Assembly (NCBI GenBank): GCA_002071415.1
Contig: MWFC01000003.1
Location: 1-64,000 of the forward strand
Direction: 5' to 3'
Source: Bacteroidetes bacterium ADurb.Bin012
GTDB lineage: Bacteria; Bacteroidota; Bacteroidia; Bacteroidales; TTA-H9
DNA: 64,000 nt
Every line of letters begins with the position of its first letter. The stretch's first letter is position 1. A program made the position numbers and the translations under genes. Shown here piece by piece: positions 19,562 to 27,911 of the stretch. The notes under the pieces were generated by a model. The model had not been told where the DNA came from. It made no database searches and saw only the letters and a list, made by a program, of their open reading frames with translations.

Positions 19562-20579
19562 AACTATTATCGGGGACAGATGCTTCTTTATTGACCTCTT
19601 CCCTGATCATTTCATCGTAATTTTTATAATTCCCTGTAGGAATCTTAATTCTATATCTCTTATTCGGTGAAACAATCAAACTGGTGTCTGATATCCATGG
19701 ATTCAATTCACGCAAAATGCGATAATTAATGCCTTGTTTTTGAGCAAATTCAATAAGATTGGAGATATCTTCCTTTACTACAATTTCTTTGCTTGGAATT
19801 GGCGGATAAAGGTTTTCCTTCTTAAAATAATAACCATACCGCTCGGGATGTTCAAAAATAAGCTTAAAAGCCAGAATCCGAAAAATATACCTCGAAGTTT
19901 CCTGATTCATATACATTTCGTAATAATTCGTAGTTTTCTGCGACTGTACAATACGGTCGAAACGCCCCATGCCTCCATTGAAGGCAGCCGCAGCTAAAGT
20001 CCATGTTCCATATTTTTCGTAGGCCTTTTTTAAAAACTTGCACATGGCTTCGGTAGATTTCTCCAGATTATATCTTTCATCTACGTACTGGTTGACTTCA
20101 AGGCCATATTCCTGAGCAGTGGATTTTATGAATTGCCAATAGCCAGCAGCACCAGCTATCGAAATATTATGAAGAAAACCACTCTCCGCCAGTATCATGT
20201 ATTTGAAGTCTTCAGGAATATCGTTCTTCTTTAGAATAGGTTCGATTACAGGGAAATAACGATGGGCTCTTTTAAACAACAATAATGACTGCGAATGCCA
20301 GTATGTATTCACCGTGAGCTCTCTGTCGAGGCTTTCTCTAACATAGAACAAATTCAGAGGAACTTCTTCCCCAGCAAATGAAAGTTTTTTCGGAATTGGG
20401 ACAGGTACGACTTTCATGTCACCTTGTTTTACAAAATCATCCCCAATGATCTCATCGATTAGAGGCTTTTCTATATGGGCATGTATGATAAATCCTATTA
20501 TCACGATCAAACCTATAACCACAAGCCATTTTAAAGGCGATTTCCTATCAAAAGAATCAAGTATCTTATTCATTATCAA
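19548..20579 (-). CDS. Membrane-anchored lytic transglycosylase (MltD/SLT type)
   Basis: A 343-residue protein with one N-terminal membrane helix (about 18-34). The SLT domain begins near 115 and has the catalytic Glu132 in MILAESGF, then AAGYWQFIKSTAQEYGL and AAAAFNGGMGRF, all conserved in goose-lysozyme-like transglycosylases. A C-terminal region (FAQKQGINYRILRELNPWI) looks like a degenerate LysM peptidoglycan-binding motif. It cleaves peptidoglycan glycan strands forming 1,6-anhydro ends. It is the first gene of an apparent operon with uvrA, the nucleoside kinase and the retropepsin-like gene. Confidence 0.88.
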   Translation of the reverse strand: MIMNKILDSFDRKSPLKWLVVIGLIVIIGFIIHAHIEKPLIDEIIGDDFVKQGDMKVVPVPIPKKLSFAGEEVPLNLFYVRESLDRELTVNTYWHSQSLLLFKRAHRYFPVIEPILKKNDIPEDFKYMILAESGFLHNISIAGAAGYWQFIKSTAQEYGLEVNQYVDERYNLEKSTEAMCKFLKKAYEKYGTWTLAAAAFNGGMGRFDRIVQSQKTTNYYEMYMNQETSRYIFRILAFKLIFEHPERYGYYFKKENLYPPIPSKEIVVKEDISNLIEFAQKQGINYRILRELNPWISDTSLIVSPNKRYRIKIPTGNYKNYDEMIREEVNKEASVPDNSYDKD

Positions 20580-20909
20580 GAATCAAAGTAAACCAAAATT
20601 GTTTTTACGAAAGCTTGCAAAGTTATACAATATCTCCTTTTATGATAAGTAACCAAGTTATCTCCCATTTCAGGAGTTCATTATGAATACTAAAACCAGT
20701 GATGAAAGCAGGTTACAAAACTCAAATTTCAGGCCAGAGTTTACCGCATGCCGAAATGGCTTTGAATTCAAAGCTCAAATATGAACCTGCGCTGATGAAC
20801 AGATCATTCACCGAATAAAGAGCTGAGCATCTTTTTCCATAATTTTTAGGACTTTTCTCTTTTGCACTTCAGTTGAAAGCACAACAAGAAAACAAATTGC
20901 TAAACTGAT
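20580..20909. other. Intergenic region with the mltD-uvrA operon promoter
   Basis: 330 bases between the DUF349 stop (20910) and the transglycosylase start (20579), both on the minus strand. It contains the promoter box at 20618-20625. No other gene or hairpin was found. Confidence 0.5.
20618..20625 (-). promoter_or_regulatory. -7 box for the transglycosylase-uvrA operon
   Basis: Minus-strand TAACTTTG fits TAnnTTTG. It lies 38 bases before the ATG at 20579, leaving a leader of about 30 bases. I could not place a convincing -33 TTG. Confidence 0.45.
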
Positions 20910-23249
20910 TTATTTCTTATTCAGTTCCTCTTTCAGAAATTTCACCTTTGCCTCGATAAGTTTGATTTCCTGTTTGGTTTTATGAATTTTGCGTTCGAAT
21001 TCCTGACGGAGGATATCGGCATTTTTCGAACTCGCCAAAAAGCCCAGATTGTTTTCCCAGAGGGTAACATCTTCGGTCATTTTTGCTGCTTTGTTTTGCA
21101 GGAAGTTAATTTCTCTGATGATGGTTTTATGTCCATCGGGCAAGTCTTTAATCTGTTCGAATCGCAGTTTGTACGACATGGCATCTACCTCGATGGGGCT
21201 GATATTGAGGCGGTCGAGTTGTTTATCGATTGCTTTTCTGAAGCTATTTTGCAGGCGTTCTTTTTCATTCAGGGGTACATATCCTATCTCGACCCATTTA
21301 CGTTGAAATTCTTTGATTACCCGTAAATTTTCGGCTTTATCGTCGGTATAAGGATATTCTTCCACCTGTTTGATGAGTTCTTCTTTCAGACGAAGGTTTT
21401 CTTTTTCATTTTGATGAATGTTGGAAAAATATTCTTCCTTAGCCTTAAAGAATTGGTCGCAGGCGGTACGGAAGCGTTTCCAGATTTTTTCAGATTGCTT
21501 GCGAGGAACCGGTCCAACCTTTTTCCACTCTTTCTGCAGATTGATCATTTCCTTGGTCGTATTTTTCCAATCGGTGCTATCCCTTAAAGCCTCTGCTTGA
21601 ACACATAAATCGAGCTTCAGGTTGTAATTGTGCAATTGTTGTTCTTTTATCTTGCTAAAGAACTCACTTTTTTGTTTATAAAACTGGTCGAGAAGCTCTT
21701 TGAACTGGTTCCAGATTTGATCGTTCACTTTTCGAGGTGCAGGGCCAACGCTACGCCATATCTTGAATAATTCATCGATGGCACGTGTATTTTCCTGCCA
21801 TTGACGGATAGTCTCCGCAGGTGTTTCGATAATCTCCCTGGCTTTTTCGATCAAGGCCTGTTTCGATTCATAGTTATTGCGAAGTTCATCCTGTAGTTTA
21901 TCGTAATATTCTCTTCGTCGGGCATTGATTTTTTCGGTAGCTGCCTTGAATCTTTCCCATATCTCATCTCTTTTTTCACTTGGAACAGGGCCAATCTCAC
22001 GCCACTGCTCGTGATATTTCTGAAGCTCCTTGAACGACTTCATTACATTAGGCTCCAGTAAAAGCTCTTCCGCCTTTTCGCAAAGTTCTATCTTGCTTTC
22101 CAAATTCTTCTTAAGATCAAGGTCTTTTAATTCTTTGTTGATTTTTACCTTGTCGAAAAATTTCTCAACTAAAAAATGATAATTCTGCCAAAGGGTATTA
22201 ACTTCCGACTTGGGAACCATTCCTATTTGACGCCATTTTTCCTGAAGATTTCTGAATTCATCATAAGTCTTCTTCAGTGTTTCTTCAGAATTAATCAAAG
22301 CCCTCAATTCATCCAGAATGGCCAGTTTGGCTTCCAAATTCTGCTGCTTCTGCCTTTCCAGCTCCTCCGCAAACTGAAGCTTCTTTTCCTTGTAAATATC
22401 GAAAACGGCATCAAATTGATGTTCAATATCATCGGGCTGATATTGAAATTCATCTTCTCTCCCTCCTGAAGCTATATATGATTCTAATTCCTGCTTCTGA
22501 CGTTCCTTTGTTTTACGTATGAAAGTAACCTTAATAAGCCCTACCTGGGTCTTGATACCATTAATATCATCACTATCTACAAGCGATTTGAGCACTTCCA
22601 CAAGTTTTTCTCTCGAAAGCAGATCATAATCAACTCCCTGAAAATCTATTTCTTTCAAAAATTCAGATTCCATATCGGGATGCTCTTCTTCTACCATTGA
22701 GCTTTCTGTAACTCTCTGATTTTCTTCTACAATTTGAGAATGAATTTCAACAGATTGAACATCCTGAGCCTCTTCTTCGACCAGCTCCATCTTAACCGGG
22801 TCATTATCCACAGCGTTTGCCGAATCATTAGTTTGATGCTCACTTACAGTTTCGACCTGTGGAGCATCCGAAATACACTTTTCAGCTACTTCCTCTTCAG
22901 GAGCTGATCCACTGCCTTCCACCTGCATCGACTCTATTTCGACATTCTGGCCATTATCTTGAACTTCGGTAGTGGTTTCATCTATTTTTGCAGCAATATG
23001 GATTTCAGCAGCCGGTTGAATCGTTTCTAATGATAAATTCACCTCTGAAGATAGTGGAAGTTCTGTTTCATTCGAGTTTTGCTCGACAGAAAATTCAGTC
23101 GGTTGATGGGGTGTATGTTCCAGAATCTGGGGAGATTCATCGTTCGGTAGTATATTATTAGAAGATGGCGATTCACTTAATTCAACAGGAGTCTCCTCGG
23201 TGAGGTCGGTTGCATTTGAGAGTTCTGACTTGAGATTTGCGTTTTCCAT
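20910..23249 (-). CDS. DUF349 repeat protein with acidic N-terminus
   Basis: A 779-residue cytoplasmic protein. The first about 200 residues are Glu/Ser/Thr-rich and low complexity. The rest is helical with several repeats of the DUF349 core, recognisable as WREIGPVPSEKRDEIWERF, WRSVGPAPRKVNDQIWNQF, WKKVGPVPRKQSEKIWKRF and WVEIGYVPLNEKERLQNSF, ending in a coiled coil. DUF349 proteins are widespread in Bacteroidota; their biochemical role is unsettled. No catalytic motif is visible. It is transcribed alone from a TAnnTTTG box. Confidence 0.85.
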   Translation of the reverse strand: MENANLKSELSNATDLTEETPVELSESPSSNNILPNDESPQILEHTPHQPTEFSVEQNSNETELPLSSEVNLSLETIQPAAEIHIAAKIDETTTEVQDNGQNVEIESMQVEGSGSAPEEEVAEKCISDAPQVETVSEHQTNDSANAVDNDPVKMELVEEEAQDVQSVEIHSQIVEENQRVTESSMVEEEHPDMESEFLKEIDFQGVDYDLLSREKLVEVLKSLVDSDDINGIKTQVGLIKVTFIRKTKERQKQELESYIASGGREDEFQYQPDDIEHQFDAVFDIYKEKKLQFAEELERQKQQNLEAKLAILDELRALINSEETLKKTYDEFRNLQEKWRQIGMVPKSEVNTLWQNYHFLVEKFFDKVKINKELKDLDLKKNLESKIELCEKAEELLLEPNVMKSFKELQKYHEQWREIGPVPSEKRDEIWERFKAATEKINARRREYYDKLQDELRNNYESKQALIEKAREIIETPAETIRQWQENTRAIDELFKIWRSVGPAPRKVNDQIWNQFKELLDQFYKQKSEFFSKIKEQQLHNYNLKLDLCVQAEALRDSTDWKNTTKEMINLQKEWKKVGPVPRKQSEKIWKRFRTACDQFFKAKEEYFSNIHQNEKENLRLKEELIKQVEEYPYTDDKAENLRVIKEFQRKWVEIGYVPLNEKERLQNSFRKAIDKQLDRLNISPIEVDAMSYKLRFEQIKDLPDGHKTIIREINFLQNKAAKMTEDVTLWENNLGFLASSKNADILRQEFERKIHKTKQEIKLIEAKVKFLKEELNKK

Positions 23250-23371
23250 AGTGAATAGAATAAGGAAGTGATTACTAAATAATTTCGAAGATAGGATACC
23301 GCAGGCGCGGTGGGATGTTTAAACTGACGGTATGATAATTAGTAGGGTTTGCATTTTACGAATATGGGCTG

Positions 23372-23379
23372 CAAACTTA
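23372..23379 (-). promoter_or_regulatory. -7 box for the DUF349 gene
   Basis: Minus-strand TAAGTTTG fits TAnnTTTG. The predicted leader to the ATG at 23249 is about 115 bases. A -33 element was not convincing. Confidence 0.4.
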
Positions 23380-23468
23380 CATAAAAAAAATAATTTTCAT
23401 ACGCCGCACAACAAAAATCAAGGCCATGATTGTTCTATAAGTAATAAATGAATATCATTTAAAGAAAA

Positions 23469-23510
23469 ACATTCCTTCTATTACCTCAATAAAGGTAGAA
23501 TAAGGAATGT
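23469..23510. repeat. Imperfect inverted repeat
   Basis: Arms ACATTCCTT...ACCT and AGGT...AAGGAATGT match at both ends, with a mismatched middle (CTATT against GAATA). The hairpin lies in the long gap between DUF349 and the ATPase and could be a transcription terminator or a mobile-element relic. No flanking direct repeat was seen. Confidence 0.35.
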
Positions 23511-24016
23511 GTCGGATGGTTTGTAAAGTCTTTAAATTTGTGGTGGATCAATATCCCGTTTTCGCAAATTGACTATAGCAAACTCTCCGAATTGAACCCC
23601 GTGAAGAAACTTTGAGTTCGAAGAGGAAATTAATATTTTTAATGCGAAAGTCTTATCTCTTCCGCTATGTTGTACTTTGTTCTAAATATTTAATAAATGT
23701 CTATTATAAGCCCCTTCAGAAAAAAACTTTAGGAAATTTATAGAGAAAATAAAAGAAAATATCTTATAAGTAATCCTGTTGGTCAAAAAAACGAAACATT
23801 AACCTCGGCTCATGAACCCAGAAGTCGAAGATGAATATAAAAAACCATAACGATTGACATAAATGGGTAAAATCAACTAACTTTAGGGATAGTTTTTAAA
23901 AACCCATCCTTGCAATTTTCAATCCATTTCAATTAAAATTGTCGATGAACAAAAGCACGATAAGCTCGCTTCAACTTTGAGGAGCGAGATCAATCGATAC
24001 CTTCGTTTTCTTTGCT

Positions 24017-26560
24017 TTATATTTTCTCCTTCTTCAATTGTTTATAGATTTCGAACCAAATAATGCTCGAAATTCCGGCCAAAGCGCAAATAAAAATTTC
24101 GAACCAGCCAATTTCCTCGAAGAGGAATAAATCTTGTAAAGCAGGAATTTTCAATACAAGAAGTAAGAAAAAGATGGCACCACCTACGATCCACTTTACG
24201 GTTGGATTGGGTGTTGAAATTATTTTGATTATGGAGGAAGACCACGAACGATTGCAAAGAATAACAGAAACATTCGAAACGATGAGTGTTACAAAGGTGA
24301 AGGTTCTTACAGCATTTTCCGAATACCCCATCCTTAGGCCTATAAAATACACCAGCAGGCTCATAAGGAGCAATCCAATACCTTGAGCGCAACTCATCAA
24401 TATTTTTTTTGTATCGAAAAAGGGTTCATCCAATGGTCGGGGAGGACGCGTCATTACATTTTTTTCCTCTTTTTCGGCTTCAAAAATGATGGAACAGGCA
24501 GGGTCGATGATCAATTCCATAAAAACAATATGAACAGGCCAAAGAATAAGAGGCAAATTGGCAAATAGCACTGGGATAAGCGACAAACCCGCAATGGGTA
24601 CATGAATGGCGAAAATATAGGCAAGCGCTTTTTGCAGATTATCGGAAATTCTCCGTCCCATCCTTATGGCTTCCACAATAGAGGCAAAGTTATCGTCGAG
24701 CAAAACCAAAGAAGAGGCTTCACGAGCCACATCTGTACCTTTTTCACCCATTGCAATCCCAATATTTGCGGCTTTCAAAGCTGGTGCATCATTTACCCCA
24801 TCACCCGTCATGGCCACTATCTCCTGATTCCTCTTCAGAGCATTTACAATCTTTAATTTTTGTTCGGGCACAACACGCGCAAATATGTTAACCTTCCTAA
24901 TTTTTTCACTGAGTTCTTCTTCTGTCAGCTCTTCAATATCCTGGCCAGTCAGATAAAGTTCAGGATCCTTTATTCCAATTTCCTTTCCTATATTGACAGC
25001 CGTAACAGGATAGTCTCCAGTAATCATGATGATTCTTATTCCAGCCTTGTAACATTGGGCTATGGCTTGAGGAATATTCTCACGAATAGGGTCCATCAAA
25101 CCAATCAAACCTAAAAATTCGAAATCGAAATCATGTTGTTGAGGAGGCAGATTTTCGTGAGCGATTCTCGAGCGAGCCACGCCAATCACACGCAGTCCCT
25201 TCGATGCCATTTTTTCGATGGCTTTTTGGTGTTTCCTTATTTCATCACCCGACAAATGGCATAAATCAAAAATAGCTTCGGGAGCACCCTTGGTGGCAAT
25301 AACTTTTTCCATGGTTTGGTTATTAGAAAAAACCCTCGACATGGCCAACATCTCCTCCGACAAGGGATATTCCTTCTCCATCATCCAGTCGTGATGGATG
25401 TGCTCCGAATTTTGTAAATATTTTTCCCCTACCCTCAGAATGGCTTTTTCCATTGGATCGAAAGGATTCGTTTGGCTGGCCAGAATTCCATATTCTATTA
25501 TCTGGTGAAACTCTTCCGTAAAATTCCCGTCGGTAGTTAAAACAGCAAATTCTTTCCCATTATAAAGCTGGGCAATGGCCATTTTATTCTGAGTGAGAGT
25601 ACCAGTTTTGTCAGTACAAAGCACGGTAATGGAGCCTAAAGTCTCGATGGCAGCCGGCTGCCGAGTCAACACATTTTTTTTAGAGATTCGCCAAGCTCCC
25701 AACGCCAGAAAAACCGTCAATACAACGGGAAATTCCTCAGGCAGCATAGCCATGGCAAGTGTAATACCCGCCAAAAAACCTTTCAGCAAATTGCCCCTTG
25801 TGAGGGTATAAATGACTATCACCATTACACACAGAATAGCCCCCATCCAGGTAAGCCGTTTTACCAGCATTCCCATTTCCCTTTTCAATTGTGTGGGCTC
25901 TTCTTTCACCGACTCCAGCGCCTTGCCAATTTTACCGATCTCTGTGTGTATTCCAGTAGCCAAAACTTTAACGATGGCATTCCCTCCAACTATCATCGAA
26001 CCAGAATAAACCAGGGGAACATCATCGCCTCCAGGGCTAAAGGTCACATCATCTTCGCTCCATTCTCTCTTCCTCACGGGAATAGATTCACCCGTTAGCA
26101 TCGACTCATCGGCCGATAGATTCACACAGCTCAAAACGATAGCATCGGCCGGAACACGATCGCCTTCCTGTAAAACTACAATATCATCCTTCACTACTTC
26201 GCGCCCGGGAATCCTTATGGTTTCACCTTCACGTATTACCAATGCTCGTGGACTTGCCATATTTCTCAATGCATCGAGTGCTCTCTCCGTCTTCTTTTCC
26301 TGATAAAATTCTATCCCCATGATGACAAAGACAAAACTCAGCAGCATCAGGCCTTCCTGAAGATCCCCCAATATCAGATACAAGCTACCACACACGACCA
26401 GTAGAATAAACATAGGCTCTTTGAGTACTCCCAGCGCAATCTGAAATAAATTCCTCGGCCTTGATGATGGCAGCTCATTGTACCCTTCCATGGCAAGCCT
26501 CCGCTCTACCTCTTCATGAGTTAAACCCCTTACTGTATATTCTTGAAGATTCGTTATCAT
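24017..26560 (-). CDS. Cation-translocating P-type ATPase (P2-type)
   Basis: An 847-residue inner-membrane pump with all P-type landmarks in order: cation-ATPase N-terminal segment (LTHEEVERRLAMEGYNEL), actuator TGESIPV, membrane helix 4 with AMLPEEFPVVLT, phosphorylation site DKTGTLTQNKM near residue 318, and hinge MTGDGVNDAPALKAA. Ten membrane helices are expected. The PEEFP core motif and lack of an N-terminal metal-binding CxxC domain place it with Ca2+/H+-type (P2/P3) pumps rather than heavy-metal P1B; the ion is not decided by sequence. A palindrome (26576-26591) just upstream matches one beside the adjacent MarR gene, suggesting repression by it. Confidence 0.88.
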   Translation of the reverse strand: MITNLQEYTVRGLTHEEVERRLAMEGYNELPSSRPRNLFQIALGVLKEPMFILLVVCGSLYLILGDLQEGLMLLSFVFVIMGIEFYQEKKTERALDALRNMASPRALVIREGETIRIPGREVVKDDIVVLQEGDRVPADAIVLSCVNLSADESMLTGESIPVRKREWSEDDVTFSPGGDDVPLVYSGSMIVGGNAIVKVLATGIHTEIGKIGKALESVKEEPTQLKREMGMLVKRLTWMGAILCVMVIVIYTLTRGNLLKGFLAGITLAMAMLPEEFPVVLTVFLALGAWRISKKNVLTRQPAAIETLGSITVLCTDKTGTLTQNKMAIAQLYNGKEFAVLTTDGNFTEEFHQIIEYGILASQTNPFDPMEKAILRVGEKYLQNSEHIHHDWMMEKEYPLSEEMLAMSRVFSNNQTMEKVIATKGAPEAIFDLCHLSGDEIRKHQKAIEKMASKGLRVIGVARSRIAHENLPPQQHDFDFEFLGLIGLMDPIRENIPQAIAQCYKAGIRIIMITGDYPVTAVNIGKEIGIKDPELYLTGQDIEELTEEELSEKIRKVNIFARVVPEQKLKIVNALKRNQEIVAMTGDGVNDAPALKAANIGIAMGEKGTDVAREASSLVLLDDNFASIVEAIRMGRRISDNLQKALAYIFAIHVPIAGLSLIPVLFANLPLILWPVHIVFMELIIDPACSIIFEAEKEEKNVMTRPPRPLDEPFFDTKKILMSCAQGIGLLLMSLLVYFIGLRMGYSENAVRTFTFVTLIVSNVSVILCNRSWSSSIIKIISTPNPTVKWIVGGAIFFLLLVLKIPALQDLFLFEEIGWFEIFICALAGISSIIWFEIYKQLKKEKI

Positions 26561-26575
26561 TTTCTTTTTTATCTT

Positions 26576-26591
26576 GTTAGGATTTGCTAAC
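26576..26591. promoter_or_regulatory. Putative MarR operator upstream of the ATPase
   Basis: GTTAG-GATTTG-CTAAC, an inverted repeat with a 6-base spacer, 16 bases before the ATPase start. The same GTTAG-N6-CTAAY form lies before the neighbouring MarR gene at 27160-27175. Confidence 0.5.
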
Positions 26592-26733
26592 TATTTTTTC
26601 GAAACCAATGAAACCATCTTATATCTCATTTATTCATTCTAAAAAGCAATCAAAATGAAAAATCCCAATTAACAATTTTCCTTCCAGATGATTTGTATAC
26701 TCTTGTAGTCTCAGCCTTATCAAGGATTTCGTT

Positions 26734-27147
26734 TCATTCTCTCAAAACCTTCGTCAAAAGCTCTTCCAGTTTCCCAATTTCCTCCTCTGTGAGTTTATGC
26801 TCAAATAATTCAGCTATGTTTCTGTGAGCCTTGTCGTGCATTTGTTGAATCAATTTTCCTTTTTCGGTGAGATGCAAATGTGTGCTACGCCTGTCGGCAT
26901 CAGACCTTACCTTATAAATGCAACTCTTTTCGATGAGCTTATCCACTACAGCTTTCACACTGGGTTTCGATAGGTTCAACTGGGCAGCAAGTTCAGTAAT
27001 ATTGGGATTATGCATAAAGTTGATCATCTCCAGATAATGCATCTGCGTTATGGTGAGATGAAGTTTGTGATAATCTTCGCGTGCCTTTTCCTCGGCTTCT
27101 CCAATCAAATGTGATAATTGCGATATGATTTCGATGAACTCTTCCAT
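26734..27147 (-). CDS. MarR-family transcriptional regulator
   Basis: A 137-residue winged-helix regulator. The middle contains the helix-turn-helix (NITELAAQLNLSKPSVKAVVDKL) and the wing with RSDADRRSTHLHLTEKG, the basic DxRxx motif typical of MarR. Terminal helices form the dimer interface. MarR proteins bind palindromes and usually respond to a small ligand. It is divided from the P-type ATPase by 173 bases on the same strand, and palindromes of the same form precede both genes. I infer autoregulation and control of the pump. The promoter box is four bases from the ATG. Confidence 0.88.
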   Translation of the reverse strand: MEEFIEIISQLSHLIGEAEEKAREDYHKLHLTITQMHYLEMINFMHNPNITELAAQLNLSKPSVKAVVDKLIEKSCIYKVRSDADRRSTHLHLTEKGKLIQQMHDKAHRNIAELFEHKLTEEEIGKLEELLTKVLRE

Positions 27148-27151
27148 GCAA

Positions 27152-27159
27152 CAAAAATA
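27152..27159 (-). promoter_or_regulatory. -7 box of marR, four bases from the ATG
   Basis: Minus-strand TATTTTTG fits TAnnTTTG and is separated from the ATG by TTGC. The putative operator abuts its upstream edge, a position where a bound repressor would block RNA polymerase. Confidence 0.55.
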
Positions 27160-27175
27160 GTTAGTTTTTACTAAT
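27160..27175. promoter_or_regulatory. Putative MarR operator upstream of the marR gene
   Basis: GTTAG-TTTTTA-CTAAT, same arm and spacer layout as at 26576-26591. It covers the spacer region of the marR promoter. Confidence 0.55.
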
Positions 27176-27911
27176 TAATTTTTAAAAATAAGTTTCAATT
27201 GAAATTTTTTATCGAATCAGTCATTTAGCTAATCAAAAAACATAATGACTGCTTTTCTGGTCTGGGTTTATTTCAGGCATATTACTCACAATGCTCGATG
27301 AACAAGCTGGAAACCTTCAAATGAATCGAAATGGCATCAATCAATTCCGGTATATTCATTCTATGACACCCTTCAGTCAGATCCGTAATGAAATCCTTGA
27401 GAGGTTGGTTATGGCGGTAGTCGGGTTCAGTCGGGATGATCAAAATACCATGGAATAATACCGGGAGTTTCGTCCACATTCAATTCAATACGATAGAATC
27501 AGAAATTAGAGATTTAGTACATGGCTGAGCCAACAATCTTTTAGTTGTTGATAGAAATATCGAATATTCCTCTTCGACGAAGATCTTGTACCTAAAAGTG
27601 GGTAAGTATTCGAACGATCAGTTCATCACTTCGACAAAAAACTGCGTGAAGAATTGGAGAGATCAGCAGGCTATGGCTGTCACAATCATAAGAGGGGGTC
27701 AATACTACGGTTTCACCATCCGAAGGTTTTTTTCATAATTCGGATAGGGTCATCCATTACATGTGGTATAAAGAGAGATTTCGGTTTTACTCGAATTTCC
27801 AGAATAGTATGGATCTTATCGCCCTGGCATACTTTTGCCAATGGAATTACAATGTTTCTCAAAAAATTGGGCAAGAAATAGGATTCTATTCTCGATTATA
27901 GATTCTATGCA
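27176..27911. other. 736-base region with only short broken frames
   Basis: Between the marR operator and lptD. Short frames exist on both strands (27282-27479 minus, 65 codons; 27654-27881 plus, 75 codons) but neither has a recognisable domain, ribosome site or promoter. A TTAGCTAA palindrome occurs near 27226. The stretch may be a decayed gene or insertion. No tRNA or small RNA was recognised. Confidence 0.4.

Larger units (their letters stand above)
23250..24016. other. 767-base intergenic region without a clear gene
   Basis: Between the DUF349 start and the P-type ATPase stop. It holds the DUF349 promoter box (23372-23379), an imperfect inverted repeat (23469-23510), and a short hairpin CTCGCT/AGCGAG (23965-23988) just beyond the ATPase stop. 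All six frames are interrupted by stops and no RNA gene was recognised. Confidence 0.5.

Noticed and set aside
27654-27881. A tyrosine recombinase fragment
   Set aside because: A short LSPWHTFANG stretch recalls the HxLRHxFAT box, but the Arg and His order do not match and nothing else supports it.
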